The notes beneath the pieces were generated by a model, which did no database searches, was not told where the DNA came from, and saw nothing but the letters and a program-made list of their open reading frames with translations. The position numbers were made by a program, and so were the translations under genes. A stretch of DNA of 64,000 nucleotides from Massilia sp. WG5. GTDB lineage: Bacteria; Pseudomonadota; Gammaproteobacteria; Burkholderiales; Burkholderiaceae_D. The stretch covers positions 4,092,001 to 4,156,000 of the forward strand of contig NZ_CP012640.2 of NCBI RefSeq assembly GCF_001412595.2, written 5' to 3'. Below are positions 52,390-61,020 of the stretch, piece after piece (positions within the stretch are counted from its first letter, which is position 1; every line of letters begins with the position of its first letter).

Positions 52390-53244
52390 TCAAAGCGGGC
52401 GGCCGAACATCTGGGTCCAGTACAGCGTACGGTTCTCGCTGGCCGGATTGACGGCATACGCCGCGCCCATTTCGGTGACCGCCGGATTCATGATGTTGGC
52501 GCAGTGGCCCGGGCTGTCCAGCCAGCCGGCCACGACTTCCGCCACCGTGCGCTGGCCGGAGGCGATGTTCTCGCTGATCTGGCGCCAGCGGTAGCCGGCT
52601 TGCGTCGCGCGGGTGGACGGATCGCTGCCGCCCGGTTCCTTGTGCTTGAAATAGCGCTTCATCGCCATGTCCCGGCTGTGGCCGAGGGCGGCGCGCGCCA
52701 GGATCTCGTTCCAGGTCAGGGGAGGGGCCGCGCCGAAGGCTTGCACGCCGCAGCTGCGCGGGGTAGCGCGCGCCGCGTTGACCAGGGCCAGCAGCTCCTG
52801 GCCGAACGCCGACGGGTCGGGCAGGGCGGGGAGGACCAGCGGCCGGGCGAGCACGACCTGCCACTCCTTGCCGCGGTGCGCCGTGCCGACCACCGAGAAG
52901 TCGCCGCTCAGCAGCTTGCCGCAGTAGTGCTCGCGCAGCACGGCCAGCGCCGCCGCCGCGTCCTCGGGTCCCGTCACCGTGATCGCCTCGGCCTGGGCGG
53001 TGGCATAGCCGGCCTGCTTGAGCGCCGATTCCAGGAAGGTGCCGGCGCCGATCCGCACCGAGGACAGCGCCGGCTCGGCGGCCAGCGGCGCGGCCGGCGC
53101 GGCGGCGCGGCCCGCGCAGGCGCCGGGCGCGGCGCGGTAGGCGTTGATCAGGGCGGCGAGCTGGTCGCCGTCATGCGCGCGGGCAGCGGGCACGCACAGG
53201 GCCGCGGCGCAGGCGGCGGTCAGCAGACGGGGAAATGGGGGCAT
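52390..53244 (-). CDS. CAP/SCP (PR-1-like) domain exported protein (284 aa)
   Basis: This secreted or periplasmic protein has a signal peptide (residues 1-23, ending PAARA) from the ATG at 53244. An N-terminal ~120-residue region (LAALINAYRAAPGAC...FLESALKQAGYATAQAEAITVTG) is a degenerate copy of the CAP fold. The C-terminal CAP domain follows (LLALVNAARATPRSCG, ALGHSRDMAMKRYFKHKEPGGSDPSTRATQAGYRWRQISENIA, WLDSPGHCANIMNPAVTEMGAAYA). The conserved His and Glu of CAP are present (HSRDMA; ENIA). Function of bacterial CAP proteins is mostly unknown. It is divergent from the M13 peptidase gene. Confidence 0.88.
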   Translation of the reverse strand: MPPFPRLLTAACAAALCVPAARAHDGDQLAALINAYRAAPGACAGRAAAPAAPLAAEPALSSVRIGAGTFLESALKQAGYATAQAEAITVTGPEDAAAALAVLREHYCGKLLSGDFSVVGTAHRGKEWQVVLARPLVLPALPDPSAFGQELLALVNAARATPRSCGVQAFGAAPPLTWNEILARAALGHSRDMAMKRYFKHKEPGGSDPSTRATQAGYRWRQISENIASGQRTVAEVVAGWLDSPGHCANIMNPAVTEMGAAYAVNPASENRTLYWTQMFGRPL

Positions 53245-53405
53245 GGAAGGGGCAGGAAAGATCTTTACCTGACATGGGGCCGGCAGCCGCGGAATCAAGC
53301 CGGCCGGGCACTGTATGGGCGCTCATATGCATCGAAGAAACCTTGGCACAGGGCGAAGTTTAAATTAGGATCGGCAACCCCCGATTCACCCATGGAGACA
53401 AAACA

Positions 53406-55487
53406 ATGAAGCGTACCCTGTGCAGCGCCCTGATCGCGGGCCTGTTCGCCGGCCTTGCCCACGCCGGCGCACCTGCCGCCAACCCGGCGGCAGACGCACC
53501 TTCCGCAGCCCCGGGTCAGGCGGCAGCGCATGCCCGCTCCGGCGTCGACACCGGCGCCCTGGACGCCGCGGTACGCCCGCAGGACGATTTCTTCCGCTAC
53601 TCGCAAGGCAAGTGGCTGAAGGACGTCGACATTCCCAACGACCGCTCCAGCTGGGGCGCCTTCAACGTCGCCCAGGACAAGGTCGAAACCCAGATCCGTA
53701 CCCTGATCGAGCAGGCCTCGCAGGACAGGAATGCGAAAGCGGGTTCCGACACCCAGAAGATGGGCGACTTCTACGCCAGCTACATGGACGAGGCGCGCCG
53801 CAACGCGCTCGGCCTCGCGCCCCTGAAGGCGGAACTGGCGCGCATCGACGCGCTGAAGGACAAGAAGGCGCTGGCCGTGCTGGCCGCCCGCTTCGAGCGC
53901 CTCGGCGCCGGCTCGCCCGTGAGCATGGGCGTCCACCAGGACAACAGGGATTCGACCCGCTATATCGTCGACATCTCGCAGTCCGGCCTCGGCATGCCCA
54001 ACCGCGACTTCTACCTGCAGGACGAAGCCAGGCTGGCCGACACCCGCGCCAAGTACCAGGCCCACGTCGAGAAGATGCTGGCCCTGGCCGGCCACCAGGA
54101 CGCGGCGCGCGAGGCGAAGGCCATCGTGGCGCTGGAAACCGCGATCGCGAAGGCGCAATGGAGCGCCGTCGAGAACCGCGACCCGGTCAAGGGCTACAAC
54201 AAGATGAAGCTCGCCGACCTGGCCAGGCTGGCGCCGGGCTTCGACTGGGCCGCCTACCTGAAGGACTGCGGCGTGGCTGGCAAGGCGAACGAGGTGATCG
54301 TCAGCCAGCCCTCGTATCTGCAGGGCCTCGACAAGATCATCGCCGCGACGCCGGTCGAGACCTGGAAGTCCTACTTCGCCTTCCGCCTGATCAGTGCCTA
54401 CGCGCCTTACCTGTCGCAGCCTTTCGTCGACGAGAGCTTCGCCTTCCGCGGCACCGTGCTGACCGGCGCCAAGGTCAACCGTCCGCTGCAGAAGCGCGCG
54501 ATCGCCGAGATCAACCGCGACCTGGGCGAAGTGGTCGGCAAGGTCTACGTGCAGAACTACTTCCCGGCCGAGCGCAAGCAGCAGGTCGAGGAGATGGTCC
54601 ACAACTTCCTGCTGGCCTACAAGGAGCGCATCGATACCCTGGACTGGATGACCGATGCCACCAAGAAGCAGGCGCAGGCCAAGCTGGCGAAGATCTCCGT
54701 GAAGGTCGGCTATCCGGACAAATGGCGCGATTACGCCGCGCTGGCGGTCAAGCGTGACGACCTGGTCGGCAATGTGATGCGTTCGCGCGGCTTCGCCCAC
54801 GATTTCGATATCAACAAGCTCGGCAAGCCGGTCGACCGCGGCGAGTGGGAAATGACCCCGCAGACCGTGAACGCCTACTACAGCCCGGAAAAGAACGAAG
54901 TCGTGTTCCCGGCCGCGCGCCTGCAGTCGCCGCTGTACGATGCGGACGCCGAACCGGCGATCAACTACGGCGCGGTCGGCATCTCGATCGGCCACGAGAT
55001 CAGCCATGCCTTCGACGACCAGGGCGCGCAGTACGACGGCGACGGCAACCTGCGCAACTGGTGGACCAGGGAAGACGGCGAGAAATTCGCCGCCAAGGGC
55101 AAGGTGCTGGTCGCGCAGTACGCCGGCTACAGCCCGGTCGAGGGCTACCACCTGAACGGCGAGCTGACGCTGGGCGAGAACATCGCCGACAACGCCGGCG
55201 CCATCATGGCCAGCCGCGCCTACCGGATCTCGCTGAAGGGCAAGCCGGCCCCGGTCATCGACGGCTACACCGCGGAGCAGCGCATCTTCATGGGCCTGGC
55301 CCAGGCCCGCCGCGGCAAGGCGCGCGACGCCGCCCTGATCGCGCAAGTGAAATCGGACCCGCACTCGCCATCCGAATTTCGCGTCAACGGCAGCCTGCGC
55401 AACCATCCGGGCTTTTATGAGGCCTTCGATGTGAAGCCGGGAGACAAGATGTACCTGGCGCCCGAGGAGCGGGTGATTTTCTGGTAA
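53406..55487 (+). CDS. M13 family zinc metallopeptidase (neprilysin/PepO-like, 693 aa)
   Basis: This zinc endopeptidase or oligopeptidase is exported to the periplasm by a signal peptide (residues 1-20, ending GLAHAG). The N-terminal M13 domain reads VRPQDDFFRYSQGKWLKDVDIPNDRSSWGAF. The catalytic domain has VNAYYSPEKNEVVFPAARLQ and zinc motif HEISH (residues 530-534) in ISIGHEISHAFDDQGAQYD. The third ligand lies in LGENIADNAGA (near 591), and the C-terminal end is GDKMYLAPEERVIFW. All catalytic residues are intact. GGAGACAAA precedes the ATG. The transcript probably ends at the REP hairpins at 55501. Confidence 0.95.
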   Translation: MKRTLCSALIAGLFAGLAHAGAPAANPAADAPSAAPGQAAAHARSGVDTGALDAAVRPQDDFFRYSQGKWLKDVDIPNDRSSWGAFNVAQDKVETQIRTLIEQASQDRNAKAGSDTQKMGDFYASYMDEARRNALGLAPLKAELARIDALKDKKALAVLAARFERLGAGSPVSMGVHQDNRDSTRYIVDISQSGLGMPNRDFYLQDEARLADTRAKYQAHVEKMLALAGHQDAAREAKAIVALETAIAKAQWSAVENRDPVKGYNKMKLADLARLAPGFDWAAYLKDCGVAGKANEVIVSQPSYLQGLDKIIAATPVETWKSYFAFRLISAYAPYLSQPFVDESFAFRGTVLTGAKVNRPLQKRAIAEINRDLGEVVGKVYVQNYFPAERKQQVEEMVHNFLLAYKERIDTLDWMTDATKKQAQAKLAKISVKVGYPDKWRDYAALAVKRDDLVGNVMRSRGFAHDFDINKLGKPVDRGEWEMTPQTVNAYYSPEKNEVVFPAARLQSPLYDADAEPAINYGAVGISIGHEISHAFDDQGAQYDGDGNLRNWWTREDGEKFAAKGKVLVAQYAGYSPVEGYHLNGELTLGENIADNAGAIMASRAYRISLKGKPAPVIDGYTAEQRIFMGLAQARRGKARDAALIAQVKSDPHSPSEFRVNGSLRNHPGFYEAFDVKPGDKMYLAPEERVIFW

Positions 55488-55500
55488 GACTGATCAGTCC

Positions 55501-55594
55501 GTCGTTCCCGCGCAGGCGGGAACGCACGCTCTGTTTGATCTGACAGTACGACAGTACATATGCAACTCCGGATCCCCGCCTGCGCGGGGACGAC
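55501..55594. repeat. Pair of inverted REP hairpins
   Basis: GTTCCCGCGCAGGCGGGAAC (55504-55523) and its reversed relative TCCCCGCCTGCGCGGGGA (55573-55590) face each other across 49 bp, like a BIME. The same family occurs at 2180-2286. The remaining bases of this 306-bp intergenic gap hold no gene. Confidence 0.8.
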
Positions 55595-55793
55595 GCATTT
55601 GGATCGATTGTTACGTGATGCGTAACAAACAATCCCTTCCACCCCTATTTTTCCTTTCGATGCTGGCAATTACCATTTGCTTGTCAGCAAAACGCCCACA
55701 ACAAAGCGACTGACGTGCCACCGTCGCCAGGTGGCACACCAGAACAACGCACGGCGCCGTGGCGGCGCCGTGCACATCGAAATGGAAACCATC

Positions 55794-56138
55794 ATGAACA
55801 CCAAGCTGCTTCTCTCCGTCCTCACCGCCGTCACCCTCGCCAGCGCCGGCAGCGCCGCCCTGGCCGTCGTCCAGCCGGCCGACTTCCGCGGCAATGCGGC
55901 GCCGGCCCAGGCCCCGGTCGACCAGGTCATCGTCATCACCGATGCGACCCGCCATGTCAACGTCACCGGCGGCACCACCGTCCGCTTCGTCGTCGGCGAC
56001 CAATCCTTCAGCTGGAGCTTCCAGAACGGCAGCGCCCACGTCGTTCCTTTTGACCTGGCACTGATCGCGCCGAAAGGCCTGCTGAACCATCCGGTCACCG
56101 CCTACGTGTCGGACAACCCGCTGTACCAGACCAACTAA
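55794..56138 (+). CDS. CzcE-like exported protein (114 aa)
   Basis: This is a small periplasmic protein with signal peptide (MNTKLLLSVLTAVTLASAGSAALA). The mature part reads VIVITDATRHVNVTGGTTVRFVVGDQSFSWSFQ and FDLALIAPKGLLNHPVTAYVSDNPLY. This is the CzcE pattern known from heavy-metal resistance, a metal-binding periplasmic fold. The usual metal-binding His residues are few here. No czcCBA genes are nearby. The ATG at 55794 is preceded by GGAAACC; ATG 55782 is an alternative. Confidence 0.75.
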   Translation: MNTKLLLSVLTAVTLASAGSAALAVVQPADFRGNAAPAQAPVDQVIVITDATRHVNVTGGTTVRFVVGDQSFSWSFQNGSAHVVPFDLALIAPKGLLNHPVTAYVSDNPLYQTN

Positions 56139-56173
56139 GACGCGACCTTAGGGCAGCCGCTCGGGTAACATGA

Positions 56174-57133
56174 ATGGCTATGCGCAAGGATCTCGATTAC
56201 GGACTGCTGCATGCCATGAACGCGTTCGTGCATGTGATGGATGGCGGCAGCTTCACGGCCGCCGCCGAACACCTCGGCATGTCCAAGGCGCAAGTCTCGC
56301 GCCTGGTGACCCTGCTGGAAGACCGCCTGCAGGCCAAACTGCTGCACCGTAGCACCCGGCGCATCGCCGCGACCGAAGCAGGAGAGCGCTACGCCGCCCA
56401 CTGCAAGACCATCCTCGACATGGTGGCCCAGGCGGAAGGCGAGGTCGGCGGCGGTGCGAGCGAGCCGTCGGGCCGCCTGCGCGTGACCAGCATGACCGCC
56501 TTCGGCAACCGCTACGTGACGCCCCTGGTGTCCGCCTATTGCGCGGCCAATTCCCGCGTGACCGTCGAATACAGCTCGTCGCAGAGCCCGCCCGACCTGC
56601 TGGCGGAAGGCATCGACGTCAGCATCTACCTGGCGCAGTACCTGCCCGATTCCGCCCTGGTGGCGCTGAAGCTGGGCCGCATGTTCTCGGTGCTGTGCGC
56701 GGCGCCGGACTACCTGGAGCGGCGCGGCACGCCCCAGCATCCGAACGACCTGGGCCGGCACACCTGCCTGCGCCTGGTGAATTCCTCCTTCACTTCCAGT
56801 TGGCAGCTCGACCGCGGTACGGAACGCGCGACCCTCGACCCGCAAGGACCGCTGGTCGGGAATACCACCGAGGTGCTGCTGGACGGCGCGCTGAGCGGCA
56901 TGGGCATCGTCCTGCTGCCCGCCTACAGCGTGGTCGACGACCTGCGCAGTGGAAAGCTGGTGCAGATCCTGCCCGGCTGGCGCTCGCCGGAAATCGGCAT
57001 CTTCGCGCTGCTGCCGTCCGGCCGCTTCGTGGATGCGAAGACGCGCGCCTGGATCGACCTGCTGAAGGAAGCGCTGCCGCCGGCCATCGAACGCGACATG
57101 GCCTACTTCGCGGCGCCGGCCGCCGATTCGTGA
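56174..57133 (+). CDS. LysR family transcriptional regulator (319 aa)
   Basis: The N-terminal winged helix-turn-helix reads LHAMNAFVHVMDGGSFTAAAEHLGMSKAQVSRLVTLLEDRLQAKLLHRSTRRIAATEAG, typical of the LysR CrgA/AaeR-like branch. The effector domain (GRLRVTSMTAFGNRYVTPLVSAYC...GMGIVLLPAYSVVDDLRSGKLVQILPGW) has the PBP-II fold. No transmembrane segment is present. Its target is unclear: it is followed by a convergent SGNH gene and preceded by the CzcE-like gene on the same strand 35 bp away. Confidence 0.93.
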   Translation: MAMRKDLDYGLLHAMNAFVHVMDGGSFTAAAEHLGMSKAQVSRLVTLLEDRLQAKLLHRSTRRIAATEAGERYAAHCKTILDMVAQAEGEVGGGASEPSGRLRVTSMTAFGNRYVTPLVSAYCAANSRVTVEYSSSQSPPDLLAEGIDVSIYLAQYLPDSALVALKLGRMFSVLCAAPDYLERRGTPQHPNDLGRHTCLRLVNSSFTSSWQLDRGTERATLDPQGPLVGNTTEVLLDGALSGMGIVLLPAYSVVDDLRSGKLVQILPGWRSPEIGIFALLPSGRFVDAKTRAWIDLLKEALPPAIERDMAYFAAPAADS

Positions 57134-57151
57134 CGGCGCGTCACAAATCCC

Positions 57152-58042
57152 TCATTGCTCCGTCAGCTGTTCCGCCGCCACCCGCTGCAGCGCGGCGGCC
57201 GTCGCGGTGCCGATGCCCAGTTCCTTCGCCACATACTCGCCGCCGCCCAGCGAGCGCGGATCGCGGCCGGTGACGCTGCCGAAGATGGTCAGCGCCTCGA
57301 GGTAGTAGCCGTACACGCTGGCGTGGTAGGCATCCGGCGCCCACAGGTTGATGCCGATGAGCTTGCCGTCGTAGGGATTGTCGTCCGCCAGGCCGTTGGC
57401 GATCGCCCGGTTCCAGGCCTGGCCGACCGGGATCACGCCATTGATCAGGCCCGACGCCAGCCTGGCCTTGTCGTAGCCGGCGCGCACGTCCATGGCCATC
57501 TGGGTGATCGGCTGGCCGTACCAGGCGCCGCCCGGTTTATAGGTCTGGTCGGCGCGCGACCAGGTCGCGTCCAGGCGCACGTCGACCTCCGGGTTGCAGT
57601 CGTGGAAGGCGCGGGCCAGCAGGCCGGAATACTTGACCAGCGTGGCCGGATCGCCGGGATGGGCGCCGTCCAGCGTGCTGTAGCTCTGCAGCACCACTTT
57701 GTCGAAGGGTTTGGCGATGGTGGCGAGCTTGTTGTCGTAGTGCCAGTCCAGGCCCTTGCCGGGCGCGGTCTCCAGGCTCACCTCATAGTCCAGCCCCGCC
57801 TGCAGCGTGAAGGCCTTGAACAGGGCCGGGACGCCGCCGAGATGGCTGCCGTTCAGGTCGGTAACGGTGTCGGGACGGTATTCGCGCACCAGCGGCGCGG
57901 CGCCGGCCGGATCGCCGTAGGTGAAACTGTTGCCGACGAACAGGATGGTGGTGGCCGCCGAAGCCGGCGCCGCCACGGCGCCCAGCGCCAGGGCGGCGCT
58001 CATGGCGAACTTCAAACGGCAGGGAATGCGGGGCAATAGCAT
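57152..58042 (-). CDS. Exported SGNH/GDSL-like hydrolase (296 aa)
   Basis: A signal peptide (MLLPRIPCRLKFAMSAALALGAVAAPASA) is followed by TTILFVGNSFTYGDP, which resembles SGNH block I with Ser in GNSF. VLQSYSTLDG and a C-terminal DAYHASVYGYYLEALTIFG supply the DxxH of block V. The Gly and Asn blocks II/III are not obvious. The ATG at 58042 follows TTGGAGAGA; upstream in-frame ATG 58093 lacks one. Likely a periplasmic esterase or acetyl-hydrolase-like protein, substrate unknown. Confidence 0.7.
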   Translation of the reverse strand: MLLPRIPCRLKFAMSAALALGAVAAPASAATTILFVGNSFTYGDPAGAAPLVREYRPDTVTDLNGSHLGGVPALFKAFTLQAGLDYEVSLETAPGKGLDWHYDNKLATIAKPFDKVVLQSYSTLDGAHPGDPATLVKYSGLLARAFHDCNPEVDVRLDATWSRADQTYKPGGAWYGQPITQMAMDVRAGYDKARLASGLINGVIPVGQAWNRAIANGLADDNPYDGKLIGINLWAPDAYHASVYGYYLEALTIFGSVTGRDPRSLGGGEYVAKELGIGTATAAALQRVAAEQLTEQ

Positions 58043-58094
58043 GGCTGTCTCTCCAATATCGGGTTGGCAATATTGTAGAGCCAGTCTGGCCACT

Positions 58095-58250
58095 TCAGCT
58101 TGCGCCCGCAGATCTGGCGGCGCGGCGGCAGCGCTCCGAACAATATTTCACCTGGTCCCAGTCCCGTTCCCACTTCTTGCGCCAGCTGAAGGGCAGGGCG
58201 CAGTGGGCGCACAGCTTCACGGGCAAATCGGATTTCTTGCGCATCTTCAT
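58095..58250 (-). CDS. DUF2256 zinc-ribbon-like mini-protein (51 aa)
   Basis: Reading from ATG 58250 gives [20 protein letters not shown], then [20 protein letters not shown], then [11 protein letters not shown] and a TGA. The four cysteines (CxxC at 14/17 and C37-x3-C41), LPxKxCxxC, PF.WRKKW and VKYCS.RCR are the diagnostic pattern of DUF2256. The basic composition and cysteine pairs imply a zinc-bound knuckle. It is shorter than common gene-calling limits. It lies upstream of the SGNH gene on the same strand and is divergent from the binding protein at 58281. Function is unknown; DUF2256 genes elsewhere often neighbour photolyase genes. Confidence 0.88.
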   Translation of the reverse strand: MKMRKKSDLPVKLCAHCALPFSWRKKWERDWDQVKYCSERCRRAARSAGAS

Positions 58251-58280
58251 TACAATGTGTCATCGATTGAAAGGAAAGCC

Positions 58281-59423
58281 ATGCGCCCGACGATGTATTC
58301 CCTGTTCGCCCTCATCCTGGCCGCGCCCGCGGTGCAGGCCCAGTCCCAGCTTGACGTAAAAATCGGCAGCGTGTCGCCGCTGTCCGGCACCGGCGCCCAC
58401 CAGGGCAAGGATATCGAGAACGGGGCGCGCATGGCGATCGACGACCTGAACGCGAAAGCCCTCGCCATCGGCGGCAGGAAGATCCATTTCGTGCTGCAGG
58501 CCGAGGACGACGGCGCCGATCCGAAGATGGGCACGGCGGCGGCGCAGAAACTGGTCGACAATGGCGTGGTGGCGGTGGTCGGCCACCTGAATTCGGGCAC
58601 CACGGTGCCGGCCTCGAAGATCTACAACAGCGCCGGCATTCCGCAGATCTCGCCGGCCGCGACCACGCCGCTGTACACCCGCCAGGGCTACAAGACGGCC
58701 TTCCGCGTGGTGGCCAGCGACAGCCTGGTGGGACGCACGCTGGCCAGCTATGCCATCAAGACCCTGAAGGCGAAGAAGATCGCGGTGATCGACGACCGCA
58801 CCGCCTTCGGCCAGGGCCTGGCCGACGAATTCACGAAAGGCGTGAAGGCGGTGGGCGGCGCCCAGCTGGTCAGCCGCCAGTTCACCAACGACAAGGCGAC
58901 CGACTTCAACGCGATCCTGACCCAGATCCGCGCGCACCAGCCCGACGTGATCTTCTACGGCGGCATGGATGCGGTGGCCGGTCCCATGCTCAAGCAGATG
59001 AAGGCGCTCGGCATCGGGGCGAAACTGGTGTCCGGCGACGGCGTGTGCTCGGAAAAGCTGCCGCAACTGGCCGGCGACGCGCTCGGCAGCGACAAGGTGA
59101 TCTGCGTGGTGGCCGGCGGCGTCGGCAGCGCCGCGGAAGAGGCGGCGGCCAGCGCCTTCGCCGAACGCTACCGCCAGCGCTACAAGATGCCGCTGCAGAC
59201 CTATGCGCCGTATGCCTACGACGCGACGATGGTCTTTGCCCAAGCCATGCAGCAGGCCAATTCGACCAACCCGGCCACCTTCCTGCCGGCGCTGGCGAAG
59301 ATCAAGTACCACGGCGTGACCGGCGACATTGCCTTCGACCCGAACGGCGACCTGCACAATGCGGCGCTGACGCTGTACACCTATCGCGAGGGCAAGCAGG
59401 TCAAGCTGCAGGTGGTGCGTTAG
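58281..59423 (+). CDS. Branched-chain amino-acid-type ABC substrate-binding protein (380 aa)
   Basis: This periplasmic binding protein type I has a signal peptide (YSLFALILAAPAVQA). It then reads DVKIGSVSPLSGTGAHQGKDIENGARMAIDDLN, VVAVVGHLNSGTTVPASKIYNSAGIPQISPAAT, YKTAFRVVASDSLVGRTLASYAI and PDVIFYGGMDAVAGPMLKQM. It is a close match in layout to LivJ/LivK. AAAGGAAA precedes the ATG. No permease or ATPase genes of a Liv system are next to it; it is followed by a BCCT transporter. It is an orphan binding protein, probably for amino acids. Confidence 0.92.
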   Translation: MRPTMYSLFALILAAPAVQAQSQLDVKIGSVSPLSGTGAHQGKDIENGARMAIDDLNAKALAIGGRKIHFVLQAEDDGADPKMGTAAAQKLVDNGVVAVVGHLNSGTTVPASKIYNSAGIPQISPAATTPLYTRQGYKTAFRVVASDSLVGRTLASYAIKTLKAKKIAVIDDRTAFGQGLADEFTKGVKAVGGAQLVSRQFTNDKATDFNAILTQIRAHQPDVIFYGGMDAVAGPMLKQMKALGIGAKLVSGDGVCSEKLPQLAGDALGSDKVICVVAGGVGSAAEEAAASAFAERYRQRYKMPLQTYAPYAYDATMVFAQAMQQANSTNPATFLPALAKIKYHGVTGDIAFDPNGDLHNAALTLYTYREGKQVKLQVVR

Positions 59424-59502
59424 CCCTGGCGCCAGCGATCGGTGCGACGAATATATGTTTGCAAAAATATAATCGATGCTCGGGCTGGCAAAAGGAGTTT
59501 CG

Positions 59503-61020
59503 ATGCAAATGATTTTATCGGCAGGGTTCATCCTGCTCGTGGTCCTGTGGGGGATCTTCGCGCCGAAGAACATGGCGACCGTCCTCGATGACGTGCTGGC
59601 CTTGCTCACCCGCGACTTCGGCTGGCTCTACCTGTGGGCCGTGCTCGGACTGGTGGTGTTCGCCGCCTTCGTGGCCTTCAGCCGCTATGGCGACCTGAAG
59701 CTGGGCGGCGAGGACGAGGAGCCGGAATTCTCGGGCCTCAGCTGGTTTTCGATGCTGTTCGCGGCCGGCATGGGCATCGGCCTGGTGTTCTGGGGCGTGG
59801 GCGAGCCGGTCTCCCACTACATGACGGCGCCGCCCGGCATCCAGTCCGGCACGCCGGAAGCGGCGAATGCGGCGATGCGCTACGTCTTCTTCCACTGGGG
59901 CCTGCATCCGTGGGCGGTGTACGGCGTCGTGGCGCTGGCGATCGCCTTCTTCCAGTACCGCCGCAATGGCGACGCCCTGATCAGCACGGTGACCGGCAGC
60001 CTGCCCTGGCGGCAGGTGGCCTCGCTGTCCGGACTGTTCAACGGCCTGGCGGTGGTGGCCACCGCCTTCGGCGTCGCCGCCTCGCTGGGCATGGGCGCGC
60101 TGCAGATCAACAGCGGTCTGCAAGCCGTGTTCGGTATCGAGGTCAGCAAGACCTGGCAGGTCACGATCATCGTCATCACCACCACCCTGTTCATCCTGTC
60201 GGCGGTGAGCGGGGTCGAAAAGGGCGTCAAGCTGCTGTCGAACTTCAACATGGTGCTCGCGGCGCTACTGGCGCTGGCCGTGTTCCTGCTGGGGCCGACG
60301 GTGGCGATCATCGACACCCTGACCAATACGCTGGGCAATTACCTGAGCGATTTCGTGCGCATGAGCCTGCACGCCACGCCTTTCCGGGACAGCAACTGGG
60401 TCGGCACCTGGACCATTTTCTACTGGGCCTGGTGGATTTCGTGGTCGCCGTTCGTGGGCCTGTTCATCGCGCGCGTCTCGCGCGGGCGCACGATCCGTGA
60501 ATTCATCATCGGCACCGTGCTGGCGCCGTCGCTGGTGGCCTTCCTTTGGTTCTCGATCTTCGGCGGCAGCGCGCTGACGATGCAGATCTGGCAGCACGTG
60601 CCGATCGCCGCGGCGGTCAAGAACGACGTCGCCACCGGCCTGTTCGCCATGTTCGCCGCACTGCCTTTCGGCCTCGTGATGTCGGCCGTCGCCACCCTGC
60701 TGGTGCTGGTGTTCTTCGTCACCTCCGGCGACTCGGCGGTGCTGGTGCTGGGCATGATGAGCACCGGCGGCAATCCGAATCCGCCGGCCCGCGTCAAGAT
60801 CATCTGGGGCGCGCTGGTGGCCGGCATCGCGATCAGCCTGCTGCTGGCCGGCGGCCTGCAGGCGGTGCAGACCGCGACCATCGTGTTCGCCTTGCCGCTG
60901 ACCCTGGTGATCGTGCTGATGGTGCTCGCGTTGTGGCGCGCGATGCAGATCGACTGGGCCGAGGAAAACCGGCGCGAGCGCGAGCTCCGGCGCAGGATGC
61001 GCGAGCTGGCGGGGAAATGA
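59503..61020 (+). CDS. BCCT family transporter (betaine/choline/carnitine, 505 aa)
   Basis: This is a twelve-helix secondary transporter for quaternary ammonium compounds. Signatures are SWFSMLFAAGMGIGLVFWGVGEPVSHY, FFHWGLHPWAVYGVVALAIAFFQYRR and FYWAWWISWSPFVGLFIARVSRGRTIREFI. The last (WWISWSPF) is the conserved betaine-box helix. The C terminus is basic and charged (RRERELRRRMRELAG), which in relatives serves in osmosensing or trafficking. AAAGGAG precedes ATG 59503. It overlaps the next gene by ATGA. With ProV at 62763 it makes an osmoprotectant region. Confidence 0.93.
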   Translation: MQMILSAGFILLVVLWGIFAPKNMATVLDDVLALLTRDFGWLYLWAVLGLVVFAAFVAFSRYGDLKLGGEDEEPEFSGLSWFSMLFAAGMGIGLVFWGVGEPVSHYMTAPPGIQSGTPEAANAAMRYVFFHWGLHPWAVYGVVALAIAFFQYRRNGDALISTVTGSLPWRQVASLSGLFNGLAVVATAFGVAASLGMGALQINSGLQAVFGIEVSKTWQVTIIVITTTLFILSAVSGVEKGVKLLSNFNMVLAALLALAVFLLGPTVAIIDTLTNTLGNYLSDFVRMSLHATPFRDSNWVGTWTIFYWAWWISWSPFVGLFIARVSRGRTIREFIIGTVLAPSLVAFLWFSIFGGSALTMQIWQHVPIAAAVKNDVATGLFAMFAALPFGLVMSAVATLLVLVFFVTSGDSAVLVLGMMSTGGNPNPPARVKIIWGALVAGIAISLLLAGGLQAVQTATIVFALPLTLVIVLMVLALWRAMQIDWAEENRRERELRRRMRELAGK

